Source: Methanoregula sp. (GTDB lineage Archaea > Halobacteriota > Methanomicrobia > Methanomicrobiales > Methanospirillaceae). From it: a DNA stretch of 64,000 nt. Below the pieces are notes generated by a model. The model worked only from the letters and a program-made list of their open reading frames with translations. It was not told the DNA's origin and did no database searches. A program made the position numbers and the translations under genes. The stretch is taken from the NCBI RefSeq assembly GCF_023227875.1, contig NZ_JALOCH010000009.1:62001-126000 (forward strand), read 5' to 3'. Shown here one piece after another: positions 9,143 to 17,575 of the stretch (its first letter is position 1; the number at the start of each line of letters is the position of its first letter).

Positions 9143-9865
9143 CTAAAATAATTCGGTATTGGAGGTAATCATCGGCGGGGGAGATTCGAGCGCGACATTC
9201 GAGATGTCGTCAATGCTCCCGGTACTCCGGCTCCGGCCGCGGGACGAGGCCACCGATGCAGAGACCGAAGCCCACTTGATGTACGAGACCAGTTCTTCGG
9301 GAGAGTGGGCCTTGAGGAGGCCGATCTGGTCCTGGTTGACAAATTTCAGGAGTTCCGGTTCATTATAATCCGATTCGTCGCCGATCGCAATGGCGAGCCG
9401 GACAGCCTTTACACCCCACGGGATCTTAGCCAGTTCGGCAATTGCATTGTCGTATTCCTCGCTGGGGTCGGTACAGAACCCGTCGGAGACGAGGATGCAG
9501 ACCGGGGGAAGCCCTCGCCGGGGCATGCGCTCGATCGAGAGCTCGTCGGCAAGCAGCCGGAGCGCTTTCCCCGTTGCGGTCAGTCCCGAGGTCTCGAGTT
9601 CCGGCCAGGTGAATTCTGCCACCGGCACCGGGTCGGGACCGACGTGCCATGCCGCATCATCGGAGAACCTGATCGCCCGCATAAAGATCTCTACTTCCGG
9701 ATAGGCCGCGACAGCTTTCTGGACTTCAGGAATTGCTTCGCGGATCGCCTGGTTCAGGGTCGCGATCTTCTTTCCCCGCATGGAGTCGGAACAATCGGCT
9801 ATCCAGAAAAAGTGCAGTTTCTTGCGGACTACCTGGCCGTCAGGAATCGGAACAGTATCTTCTAT
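9143..9865 (-). CDS. von Willebrand factor A protein (TerY-like), start codon unresolved
   Basis: The vWA metal site (MIDAS) DCSDS lies just upstream of the first in-frame ATG (9781), in FFWIADCSDSMRGKK. A start at 9781 would therefore remove the first beta strand and the MIDAS aspartate, so the true protein must begin further upstream. Between there and the in-frame stop at 9889-9887 there is no ATG, GTG or TTG. The best remaining candidate is ATA 9865-9863, six bases after GGGGGT, giving 240 residues; alternatively one base was gained or lost in the G5 run. First gene of the vWA-PP2C-kinase-HEAT operon. TerY-like vWA proteins are proposed metal-dependent docking factors. Confidence 0.8.
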   Translation of the reverse strand: MEDTVPIPDGQVVRKKLHFFWIADCSDSMRGKKIATLNQAIREAIPEVQKAVAAYPEVEIFMRAIRFSDDAAWHVGPDPVPVAEFTWPELETSGLTATGKALRLLADELSIERMPRRGLPPVCILVSDGFCTDPSEEYDNAIAELAKIPWGVKAVRLAIAIGDESDYNEPELLKFVNQDQIGLLKAHSPEELVSYIKWASVSASVASSRGRSRSTGSIDDISNVALESPPPMITSNTELF

Positions 9866-9907
9866 GGTATGACCCCCTTTGCCATATCATTCATTCTGAC
9901 AGATAAC

Positions 9908-9916
9908 CATATAAGT
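9908..9916 (-). promoter_or_regulatory. TATA box of the vWA-PP2C-kinase-HEAT operon
   Basis: On the minus strand the sequence reads ACTTATATGG. A transcription start about 26 bases downstream falls near 9885, which leaves a leader of about 20 bases before the candidate ATA start at 9865. ATG codons at 9894 and 9885 open a 7-10 codon frame that ends in TAG overlapping that ATA. Confidence 0.5.
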
Positions 9917-10045
9917 TCACCGTTTTCCGGGCAATTCCGTGCAGATAGAGCGCATGTGCAAGGCCGATTGCAAAAAACGCAGCAAATGGGAATAGAAAAA
10001 AAGGAATAAAAATCAGTTTTGTTGAAATTATTCGTGTTGCGTACT

Positions 10046-10260
10046 CAGCTCAGTGGAATTTATGAGTGTGACCCCCTCTCTCCCCCAAAGGGGGAGGCAG
10101 CCCAAGGGGGCAAGCCCCCTTGACCCCTATTTTTGAAAAAAACATATAGATTCTCGTAAGGTCGTGCTCCACGGGGCGAGCCCCGATGAGGCGGCGAGCG
10201 CCCGTGGCTCCATCCTAATTCAAATTCTTACTTTTTGCAGCGTTTCTACAGAGCAAAAAA
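10046..10260 (+). repeat. Dispersed non-coding repeat R1, short copy
   Basis: It is homologous in inverted orientation to 24594-24925. Both copies contain, in order, a CTCAGTGGAATT-like block, a GAGTGTG...CCCCTCTCT block, a hairpin AAGGGGGCAAGCCCCCTT, a run TTTTTGAAAAAAA, CCACGGGGCGAG, GAGCGCCCGTGG, and TTTCTACAGAGC at the end. The copy here lacks the hairpin-array insert of the other. The whole 10010-10263 interval has no gene. Confidence 0.7.
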
Positions 10261-10263
10261 AAC

Positions 10264-11646
10264 CTAGAACTTCTTGACGGCCTGTACGAGCTTCCCGACC
10301 GACTCCTGTGCATCGCCATAGAGCATCCGGGTGTTGTCCCGGTAGAACAGGTCGTTCTCGATCCCGGAGAACCCTTTTCCCTGTCCGCGCTTGAGGACGA
10401 TCACGTTCTTTGCCTGGTCAACATCGAGGATCGGCATACCAAAGAGCGGGCTGCCCTGACGGTGTGCTGCCGGGTTGACGACATCGTTTGCGCCGATCAC
10501 AAGGACAACATCCGTGCTCGGGAACTCCGGGTTGATCTCGTCCCGGTCGAAGAGGTGGTCGTAGGAGACTCCCGCCTCGGCGAGAAGGACATTCATGTGC
10601 CCGGGCATCCGCCCGGCAACCGGGTGGATGGCGAACTTTACCTGGACGTTCTTGCTCTCGAGCAGGTCGGTCAGTTCCTTGACCTTCTGCTGGGCCTGGG
10701 CAACTGCCATGCCATAACCGGGGGCAACGACCACGGTGTTCGCGTACGCGAGCAGGACCGCGACGTCATCGGTCTCGATCGACTTCATGCTGCCCTGGAT
10801 CTCGACGTTCTCTTCCGTTGCGCCGAATGCCCCGAAGAAGACGTTCGTGATCGAACGGTTCATTGCCTTTGCCATGTTGAGCGTGAGCAGCGTACCTGCG
10901 GCGCCAACGATGATACCCGCGACCACCATCGCATAGTTGGGGGTTGCAAACGAGAACCCGTCAAGCGCAACCGCAAGGCCGGTGAAGGCGTTGTACATCG
11001 AGATCACGACCGGCATGTCGGCCCCGCCGATCGGGAGGGTCATGAGGAGCCCGAACCCGAGCGAGAGGACGAAGAACAGCGGGAGATATACGGAGATGGA
11101 GAGCGGGAGCCAGGCCGGCTGCACGATGACGAGAATACCGGAGATGATGGCGAGGACCAGTACCGCCATGTTGATGACCTGCTGGCCGGGGAAGGTGATC
11201 GGCCGTGGGCGCATCCAGCCCTGGAGTTTCATGAATGCGATGATGCTCCCCGTGAATGAGATGGCACCGATGAGGCCGCCAATGACCGCAAGGGAACCGG
11301 TGGCGGCATGGGTTGTGCCAAGGAGTGCGACGGCCGAGATCCCGGCTGCCGCGCCGCCGCCCATCCCATTGTAAAGCGCGATCATCTGGGGCATGTCGGT
11401 CATCGCAACGCGCTTTGCCGCGAGGTAACCGAACCCGCCGCCGATTACGATCGCGATGGCGATCAGGGCAAGGTTGGTGAGGCCGGGGGTGAAGAACGTT
11501 GCGAGCGTCGCGATCAACATTGCAGCGCCGGCCCAGACGATCCCGCTCCGGGCAGTGAGCGGGTGGCTCATCCGCTGCATGCCGATGATGAAGAAGAAGA
11601 CCGTCACGATGTAGACCGGATCGATCAGCCACGAGAGGTCGGTCAT
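10264..11646 (-). CDS. pntB: NAD(P) transhydrogenase, beta subunit
   Basis: 460 residues from ATG 11646. The N-terminal two-thirds is membrane-embedded helices; the C-terminal domain (from about residue 285) binds NADP(H), with the characteristic VVAPGYGMAVAQAQ and, near the end, GKGFSGIENDLFYRDNT. Together with the two alpha subunits upstream it forms the enzyme that couples hydride transfer between NADH and NADP+ to ion movement. An apparent start at 11712 lies inside pntA2 and is rejected. It begins one base after the pntA2 stop. Confidence 0.95.
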   Translation of the reverse strand: MTDLSWLIDPVYIVTVFFFIIGMQRMSHPLTARSGIVWAGAAMLIATLATFFTPGLTNLALIAIAIVIGGGFGYLAAKRVAMTDMPQMIALYNGMGGGAAAGISAVALLGTTHAATGSLAVIGGLIGAISFTGSIIAFMKLQGWMRPRPITFPGQQVINMAVLVLAIISGILVIVQPAWLPLSISVYLPLFFVLSLGFGLLMTLPIGGADMPVVISMYNAFTGLAVALDGFSFATPNYAMVVAGIIVGAAGTLLTLNMAKAMNRSITNVFFGAFGATEENVEIQGSMKSIETDDVAVLLAYANTVVVAPGYGMAVAQAQQKVKELTDLLESKNVQVKFAIHPVAGRMPGHMNVLLAEAGVSYDHLFDRDEINPEFPSTDVVLVIGANDVVNPAAHRQGSPLFGMPILDVDQAKNVIVLKRGQGKGFSGIENDLFYRDNTRMLYGDAQESVGKLVQAVKKF

Positions 11647-11647
11647 T

Positions 11648-11959
11648 TCAGGCCTCCTTGCCGGGCTTCTTTCCGCTGCGGTCGAACATCTGGAGGATAC
11701 GCTCCGTGACAACGTAACCTCCGGTCACGTTCGCCGCACCGAGAATGACCGCCACAAAACCGATGGCCTGTTCGAGAGGCGTTGTCGCGAGGCCGAGCGC
11801 GACCATTGCACCGACGAGCACGATACCGTGGATGAAGTTCGAGCCGCTCATCAGCGGCGTGTGAAGGATCGCGGGGACCCGGCTGATGACGACATAGCCG
11901 GTAAACGCGGCCAGCATCACGATGTAGACAGCAGTCCAGAGCATGGTTGTATCGGTCAT
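11648..11959 (-). CDS. pntA2: NAD(P) transhydrogenase, small membrane alpha-2 subunit
   Basis: 103 residues with about three hydrophobic helices (LWTAVYIVMLAAFTGYVVI, then GIVLVGAMVALGL and GFVAVILGAANVTGGYV). It corresponds to the membrane part of the alpha chain, which is a separate gene here as in Rhodospirillum rubrum-type enzymes. The ATG overlaps the pntA1 stop (ATGA). Confidence 0.93.
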   Translation of the reverse strand: MTDTTMLWTAVYIVMLAAFTGYVVISRVPAILHTPLMSGSNFIHGIVLVGAMVALGLATTPLEQAIGFVAVILGAANVTGGYVVTERILQMFDRSGKKPGKEA

Positions 11960-13176
11960 GGTTTTCCCCCGGTGATGAGATCGAGCGTTGGTTTATGACG
12001 CACCTCTCCCGCGTGGACAAGGAGGCTTGCGACCAGGATCTCATCGGTGAATTCCGTAACAAGGGCTCCATCCTTGTCAACGAGGAGCGACAGGAACGAC
12101 TGGAGGTTCTTTGCGTACATCTGGCTCGTGTGGAACGGGATCCGGGCCGGGAGGTTCTGCGGCCCGATGATCAGGACGCCGTGCTCCCGGATGGTCTTGC
12201 CGGCCCGGGTCAGCTCGCAGTTGCCACCCGATTCGGCAGCCATGTCAATGATGACGGCACCCGGCCGCATCGTTGCGACCGTCTCTTTGGTTACAAGGAC
12301 AGGGGCCTTCCGCCCCGGGATCGCGGCGGTCGTGATGACAATGTCCGCCCGTGCAACGGCGGCGGAGACCATCTGCTGCTCCTGCGCCTTCTCTTCAGGA
12401 GTGAGCTCGCGGGCATAGCCGCCCTGGCCTTCGGCATTGATCTCGAGTTCGAGGAACCTGGCACCGAGGCTCCGGACCTGTTCGCCGGCTGCGCGCCGGA
12501 CATCGTAGGCCTCGACAAGGGCGCCAAGCCGCTTTGCCGTTGCAATTGCCATGAGACCGGCAACACCGGCACCAAGGATGAGGACGGTTGCCGGCCTGAT
12601 CGTACCGGCGGCAGTTGTCAGCATCGGGAGGAACTTCGGGCAGTTGTCGGCACCCATAACGGCTGCCACGTACCCGCCGGCAGTTGCCTGCGAGCTAAGT
12701 GCATCCATGCTCTGGGCGCGGGTGATCCGCGGTACGAGTTCGAGAGCGAACGCGGTGATCTTCCGGTCGCGCATCCGGGCGATCGCCTCAAGGTTGTTTG
12801 CGGGGTTCATGAACCCGATGACGATCGTGCCCTCGGCAAGCTGATCGACATCGGCAACGGTAGGGGGCTGGACCCGGAGGACGATCCGGGCGCCGTCCAG
12901 CAGCTCTTTTCGGCCGGACGCGATGGTTGCACCGGCTGCCCTGAAGAGATCGTCGGGATAGTATGCGCCCGTTCCCGCATCATGCTCGACACGGACAGTA
13001 TAGCCGGACTTCGTGAACTTCTGGACAACTTCCGGCACAGACGCCACGCGCTGTTCACCCGGGGCCTGTTCCTTTGGAACGGCAATCACGATTGGCGTGG
13101 CTGCCGGGCCGTTCGGACCGGCCGGAATCGTATTGGTTACATCCTGTGCATTGACGGGGGAGCTCACAATTCCCAC
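11956..13176 (-). CDS. pntA1: NAD(P) transhydrogenase, soluble alpha-1 subunit (NAD-binding)
   Basis: 406 residues, related to alanine dehydrogenase. IVIAVPKEQAPGEQRVA opens the first domain, and the NAD-binding Rossmann motif is VLILGAGVAGLMAIATAKRLGA; the RSLGARFLELE block follows. Translation appears to start at GTG 13176, giving a ~27-residue extension before the conserved IAVPKE; no ATG lies closer. A TATA-like CTATACGATA on the minus strand near 13235-13244 fits a start about 30-40 bases upstream of the GTG. First gene of the pntA1-pntA2-pntB operon. Confidence 0.94.
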   Translation of the reverse strand: MGIVSSPVNAQDVTNTIPAGPNGPAATPIVIAVPKEQAPGEQRVASVPEVVQKFTKSGYTVRVEHDAGTGAYYPDDLFRAAGATIASGRKELLDGARIVLRVQPPTVADVDQLAEGTIVIGFMNPANNLEAIARMRDRKITAFALELVPRITRAQSMDALSSQATAGGYVAAVMGADNCPKFLPMLTTAAGTIRPATVLILGAGVAGLMAIATAKRLGALVEAYDVRRAAGEQVRSLGARFLELEINAEGQGGYARELTPEEKAQEQQMVSAAVARADIVITTAAIPGRKAPVLVTKETVATMRPGAVIIDMAAESGGNCELTRAGKTIREHGVLIIGPQNLPARIPFHTSQMYAKNLQSFLSLLVDKDGALVTEFTDEILVASLLVHAGEVRHKPTLDLITGGKP

Positions 13177-13254
13177 CGTCCCTGTCCGGCTCTTTCGCTA
13201 TGGAACAACCTGTTCACTCCATCGATGATCTGCAATGTATCGTATAGATTGGAA

Positions 13255-14886
13255 CTATAGCTTCTTTATTTTACGCACACGGACGGCAACACCGCGGCGC
13301 GAACGCAGCATCTCTCCGGCCGGTAGGGCTGCACGGCCGGTTGCGATGGCCCGCTTACCCACCACCAGGACCTCGTCGCCGTCCCGGATCGCGGGGTCTG
13401 CCCCGGTCACGCCGGGGACGAGCACGTCGCCTTCCGGTACGAAATCATCAATGGTTACGCGGTACCCTTCAGCGATCATGGCCCAGCCATCGAACGTGGG
13501 GCGGAGGAGACCGGTACCGGTGTCGAGCGAGAAGAACTGGGTATTGCCTTTGCTCCAGAACAACTCGAGGTTACGGCCGCGTGGCATCATTCCTTTTGTG
13601 TCTATGTCGACACCAAACTGGCAGGAGAGCATGCCATGCAACCGGTCATCCTTGATCTTGCGCTCACCGGCAAGGCTCGCGTCCAGCGCGTTTAATGCTG
13701 CGGGACCTGCCGGGTTCTCCGTGCAGGAATATTCAAGCGTGATGCCGCAGAGCTCGGCGGCCTGGCGGGCAACGGTGAGTGCGCCACCTTCGAGATGCGC
13801 GATGATCCGGCGGTAATGGTGGCGCGAGAAGTACCGTGCAAGGATGCCGGAGATGACCGCACATTCCTCAGCATCCCAGTACCCGGTCACCGGGACATCG
13901 TAATGGCCTGCGGGGTACACACATTCGAGCTCGCGGGGGACGAGGCCGAGCGGGGAGGTGACGATCAGCTCGTGGGCACGGCCGCCAATTGCTACCTGGA
14001 ACCGCCGGTGGCTCTGCGAGAGCGAGTAGGGCTTCCTTGCCGAACAGGGAAGGAGAACCGCGACATCACACCGGGGCGGGATGTAGCGCGTCAGGAGCCG
14101 TTCGGCGAACCGCTGCACCTCGGCCCGCTGCATGGACTCGCCGGAGTTTGCCCGCATGACACCGCTCCGGGCCACAGGCAGAACCGCTTCCATGAATGAA
14201 TAATGGCGGTCGAGGTGGCGAAGGATCGCGACCTGGTTTGCATCCATCCGGCAGCGGGACTCAACCAGTTCCCGGAGCTGTGCCTGCTGGATGAAGCGGG
14301 TGACGAGCGCAATCTCGTGCCGGAGCGCTTCGCGGTTGTGCCCCAGCAGGTCCCCGGCTTTGCACCCGGGACAGGTGCAGATACCGGCTTCCATGGCATC
14401 CGCCGGGAAATCCCCCTCGGGCGTGCAGAACCGGCCCTGTGCTGACCTGAGGTCCACCGCGGTGTAATCGAAGAGTTCGAAGCCGGAATAACAGAGAATT
14501 GCGACCGTTGACGGCAGGGCTGATGCGGGAGCATACCACGCGGTGTCGGCGGGTGTCTTCTCCTTGAGACCGACAAGCCAGTCCACATAATTACGGGGGT
14601 TGGCAAACGCGGTGTGCCAGTTTGCGGCCATGACACAGTCGCCGCTCTCCGCGGCATTCTCCCGCTGGGGATGGATGATGACCGGGGCGTCCGTAATTAC
14701 CGGGGGAAATTCCTGTACCAGTTTTGCAGGAGCAGACAGGGGGATATTGATCGACGGGGACTCCGCCAGGGCAGGGAACAGGACATCGGTCTCGGCTGCC
14801 GCAGGAAGCTTCACGATCGCGGTGCCGGTCTCAAGCACGCCGGTCCGGGCAAGCCCGTCCCGTTTCCGGATATCAAATCTCGTCAT
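13255..14886 (-). CDS. arcS: Archaeosine synthase alpha (ArcS, TgtA2-type) with PUA domain
   Basis: Acts after TgtA in converting preQ0 at position 15 of archaeal tRNA to archaeosine. 543 residues: degenerate TGT-like N-terminal part, a cysteine pair CTCPGC near residue 165, the ArcS signature LPCSARKPYSLSQSH, and a C-terminal PUA domain for RNA binding (DGDEVLVVGKRAIATGRA). It overlaps the end of tgtA by 14 bases. The stop lies 78 bases from the pntA1 start, so this operon probably ends before a separate promoter. Confidence 0.93.
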   Translation of the reverse strand: MTRFDIRKRDGLARTGVLETGTAIVKLPAAAETDVLFPALAESPSINIPLSAPAKLVQEFPPVITDAPVIIHPQRENAAESGDCVMAANWHTAFANPRNYVDWLVGLKEKTPADTAWYAPASALPSTVAILCYSGFELFDYTAVDLRSAQGRFCTPEGDFPADAMEAGICTCPGCKAGDLLGHNREALRHEIALVTRFIQQAQLRELVESRCRMDANQVAILRHLDRHYSFMEAVLPVARSGVMRANSGESMQRAEVQRFAERLLTRYIPPRCDVAVLLPCSARKPYSLSQSHRRFQVAIGGRAHELIVTSPLGLVPRELECVYPAGHYDVPVTGYWDAEECAVISGILARYFSRHHYRRIIAHLEGGALTVARQAAELCGITLEYSCTENPAGPAALNALDASLAGERKIKDDRLHGMLSCQFGVDIDTKGMMPRGRNLELFWSKGNTQFFSLDTGTGLLRPTFDGWAMIAEGYRVTIDDFVPEGDVLVPGVTGADPAIRDGDEVLVVGKRAIATGRAALPAGEMLRSRRGVAVRVRKIKKL

Positions 14887-16327
14887 CTGCGGTCTCCATG
14901 TCCCCGAGTTCCTGCTGCACGAACGCAGCCCATGCCGGGCCGCACGCGATCACAATCCTGCTCCCCGGGTGGCTGTCGGCAAGGGCCCGTATGCCCCGGC
15001 ATCCCTGCCGGACCATCGCATCGTCCCATTCCGGGAGCTCGCACGGGCCGATGGGGAAGGTCTCCCTCAGTTCCTGAGGGTACGGCCCGAACGGGGGCTT
15101 GAAGGAGAGCGTGTCGTCGTATCCTTCCCGCACCCTGCCATCGATCAGGATGAGGACATTCTTCTTAAGCGGGAGCCGGGCAAGCTGCTGCTGGTATCGC
15201 AGGACCTCAGTGCGCCGGCAGCTCTCATCGCCGCGGTAAAAGAACCGGCGTTTCGAGGCCCGGTCATGCTCCGCGATGACCGGGGCATGGTCAAGGAGCG
15301 CCCGGTACCCGGAGAGGAGCTGCGGGTGGCCGCGGCACCGCTCGTCCACCAGTTCCCAGAGCGTACCGTCAACGATTGCCTGCCGGACCCGTGAGATCTC
15401 GGCGAGTGTTACGTACAGGTTGTGGAGCGCGAGCAGGCGTTCGCGGTCGGGGGCGGCCCTGAGTTCTTCAGCCGTGTGCGACCGGCAGACACTGCAGGCA
15501 CAGGGGAGGTCCGCAAGTTCCTCGATCCGGTAACTGCCGTGGGAGGTGAGGTACCGCCCGTCCTTTGCATAGAGGGCATAGGCAGCCGAGTCGAACAGGT
15601 CGCAACCCATCGCCGTTGCAAGTGCGAACATCGATGGGTGGCCGGCACCGAACAGGTGCACGCAGGCCGAGGGGGAGAGGGTCCGTTTTGCGGCCATCAC
15701 AACCTTGACGAGCTCGCGGTACCGGTAGGACTCCATGAGGGGGACAACCGCACCGATGGGGCAGAACGAGAAGCCGAGTCCGGTCACTTTCCGTCCCGAT
15801 AACTCGCGGAGGTCTTCGAAACTCCCGCCCTGTACCGGCCCGGCGATCGGTGCATCGCTGCCAAAAACTTCCTTTGCCTCGGCGAGCCGTTCGAGCGTGA
15901 TCGCGAGTTCGCGTTCGGTGGTCTCGCGGTCCGCGGCGGGAGAGGTGGGGATATCGAGGGGTACCCAGATGTCACTGCCGATATCGCGCTGGAAGGAGAG
16001 CGTCTCCGTGTTGGTGATGGAGACCTGCCCGTACACCGAAAGCTGGAACGAACCGGAGTCGGTCATGATCACCCCGTCAAAATCGAGTACCTTGTGCAGC
16101 CCCTCGTCAAGGGCACGGGCCCGGAACTGCCTGCTCTGCGAGAAGATGTAGGCATTGGTGATGAGCGCCTCGACACCCATCTCCTGCATCTCCTTTGGCG
16201 AGACGAGCTGGAGGTGGGGGTTGATGACCGGCAGCAGGGCCGGCGTCTTTACGATTTTCTTCCCGACCGCCAGTTTCCCGCAGCGCCCCGCGCAGTCGCT
16301 GTACAGACTTTCAAATGCAATAGCCAT
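14873..16327 (-). CDS. tgtA: tRNA-guanine(15) transglycosylase (archaeosine)
   Basis: Exchanges guanine-15 of tRNA for preQ0. 484 residues with the catalytic aspartate region MTDSGSFQLSVYG near residue 90, PLDIPTSP, GPVQGG, a glycine-rich HLFGAGHPSMFALA, and the zinc site CACSVC followed by H. As in other euryarchaeal enzymes a long C-terminal section follows the catalytic core, but no PUA domain is obvious; the PUA is on the adjacent arcS. The two genes form a tight operon. Confidence 0.95.
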   Translation of the reverse strand: MAIAFESLYSDCAGRCGKLAVGKKIVKTPALLPVINPHLQLVSPKEMQEMGVEALITNAYIFSQSRQFRARALDEGLHKVLDFDGVIMTDSGSFQLSVYGQVSITNTETLSFQRDIGSDIWVPLDIPTSPAADRETTERELAITLERLAEAKEVFGSDAPIAGPVQGGSFEDLRELSGRKVTGLGFSFCPIGAVVPLMESYRYRELVKVVMAAKRTLSPSACVHLFGAGHPSMFALATAMGCDLFDSAAYALYAKDGRYLTSHGSYRIEELADLPCACSVCRSHTAEELRAAPDRERLLALHNLYVTLAEISRVRQAIVDGTLWELVDERCRGHPQLLSGYRALLDHAPVIAEHDRASKRRFFYRGDESCRRTEVLRYQQQLARLPLKKNVLILIDGRVREGYDDTLSFKPPFGPYPQELRETFPIGPCELPEWDDAMVRQGCRGIRALADSHPGSRIVIACGPAWAAFVQQELGDMETADDEI

Positions 16328-16380
16328 TCCGCACCGTGATGTCGCTTTATATGGGCTCTCTTCAGGTTAAACGGTTGCCC

Positions 16381-16944
16381 TCACTTTTTTTCCGAGAAGA
16401 TCTGCCCTTCAAAGGTGAGGATCTCAACTGTGGGGTAGGTCCAGCACCGGTTGGGGAGGCCGGCCTTCATGCAGGTATGGTCGAGGAAGGTGGTGGCGTC
16501 CCAGCCGTACTCGGTGGCCACCTGGGGGAGGAGGAGCCCGCTCGTCCCCATGCCGCGCGCGATGAGCCCGTGCCTGCCGACAATGACGTTGCCGGGACGT
16601 TCCGGGGGGTCGCCTTTCAGGGGTTCAGGTACAGTAAGGATCGTGACCTCGACGGTGATCTCCTCCAGTTCCTCCTTCCGCACCGGGGGAAACCGGGGGT
16701 CCTCACGCGCAGCTGCTCCTGCGGCATGTTCAATTGCCTTCCCAAGCGGCATCACGGGATACGGGAGCCCGATGCACCCGCGGAGCTCGCCTTTTATATT
16801 GAGGGTGACAAAAACGCCGCGCTTTTCATTGAAAACGGGAGTGAGTTTCAGCGCAGGTTTGGGTTTTTTCGCGCAGACATATTCAATGGCGCCGCGTGCG
16901 GAGCGGAGCGCCATCTGACCCTCTTCCGGAGTGAGCAATTCCAT
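16381..16944 (-). CDS. AMMECR1-domain protein
   Basis: 187 residues. The AMMECR1 signature LRGCIG is present (GELRGCIGLPYP), followed by EDPRFPPV and the EEITVEVTILT strand. The family is widespread in archaea and eukaryotes and its biochemical role is unknown. It lies 53 bases upstream of tgtA on the same strand, so it may share its transcript. Confidence 0.9.
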   Translation of the reverse strand: MELLTPEEGQMALRSARGAIEYVCAKKPKPALKLTPVFNEKRGVFVTLNIKGELRGCIGLPYPVMPLGKAIEHAAGAAAREDPRFPPVRKEELEEITVEVTILTVPEPLKGDPPERPGNVIVGRHGLIARGMGTSGLLLPQVATEYGWDATTFLDHTCMKAGLPNRCWTYPTVEILTFEGQIFSEKK

Positions 16945-17097
16945 GGCTGTTCCCTTTCCTGTGACTGTCTATAGTGCATCTTGGATAACAATCTATCGAA
17001 CCGGGCGGACTGCCCTGCGGGCAACTGCGGATTCCAGAACAGAGAGGTACGGTCGCTGCGCTTATCTCTTCTGCCGGCCCATAGATAAACGAGAGGG

Positions 17098-17397
17098 AGA
17101 GAGCGGCCGACGGTAACTTAAGTGTTGCTGAGGAAAGTCCCCCCACCCACCGGGCACGCAGCCGTACGCAAGTACGGGTGGCGAGAGTCACGGCAATGGC
17201 ACAGAAACGACACGGCCTGCCAACAGTGATGAAGCGGTTGAGCCGGAAACGGCGAGAAACACAATGTGCGAGTAACCCGCTGAACGTTTACGGGCAGGAT
17301 ACGGTGAAACGGCGAATCCCTGCGGGTGCAAGTCAGAACAGGACCATGGAGCGCTCGGTATCCGTCCGGGTATGACGCAGAGCTGAATGCCGCTAAA
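17098..17397 (+). ncRNA. rnpB: RNase P RNA (archaeal type A)
   Basis: Contains the universal GAGGAAAGTCC (17130-17140), the ACAGAAAC region, GGTGAAACGGCGAATCCC, GGGTGCAAGTCAGAACAGG, and the 3' part ending TGAATGCCGCT. Helix P1 is formed by AGCGGC at 17102-17107 and GCCGCT at 17389-17394. A TATA-like CTTATCT at 17061-17067 fits a start near 17092-17098. The exact ends are estimated. This is the catalytic RNA that removes 5' leaders from tRNA precursors; it sits next to the archaeosine genes. Confidence 0.9.
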
Positions 17398-17402
17398 ACA
17401 AA

Positions 17403-17460
17403 AGGAGGCTTACTCCTCCCACTCGCTTTCTTCTGGCAATTTTCGTTAGTTTTAGTCTTC
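17403..17460 (+). terminator. Possible terminator after RNase P RNA
   Basis: AGGAG/CTCCT form a short 5-bp hairpin (17403-17417), followed by a T-rich stretch (ATTTTCGTTAGTTTTAG). Archaeal termination mainly needs the T-rich tracts. Confidence 0.35.
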
Positions 17461-17575
17461 CTGACAGCAGGTTTTTTCCTTTTCATAAAGGAGTGCATGG
17501 AATTCTCTGGACCCGGCTTCAATACAGCAAGCTATTAAATCAGGATTTTCAGAGTACGTGTAGAGGGAGTAAATC

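Noticed and set aside
7517..9168. Plus-strand frames of 306-398 codons opposite the kinase and phosphatase genes
   Set aside because: The minus strand has full kinase and PP2C motifs; the plus-strand translations have no family features.
11947..13260. 437-codon plus-strand frame opposite pntA1
   Set aside because: Shadow of pntA1, which has clear family motifs.
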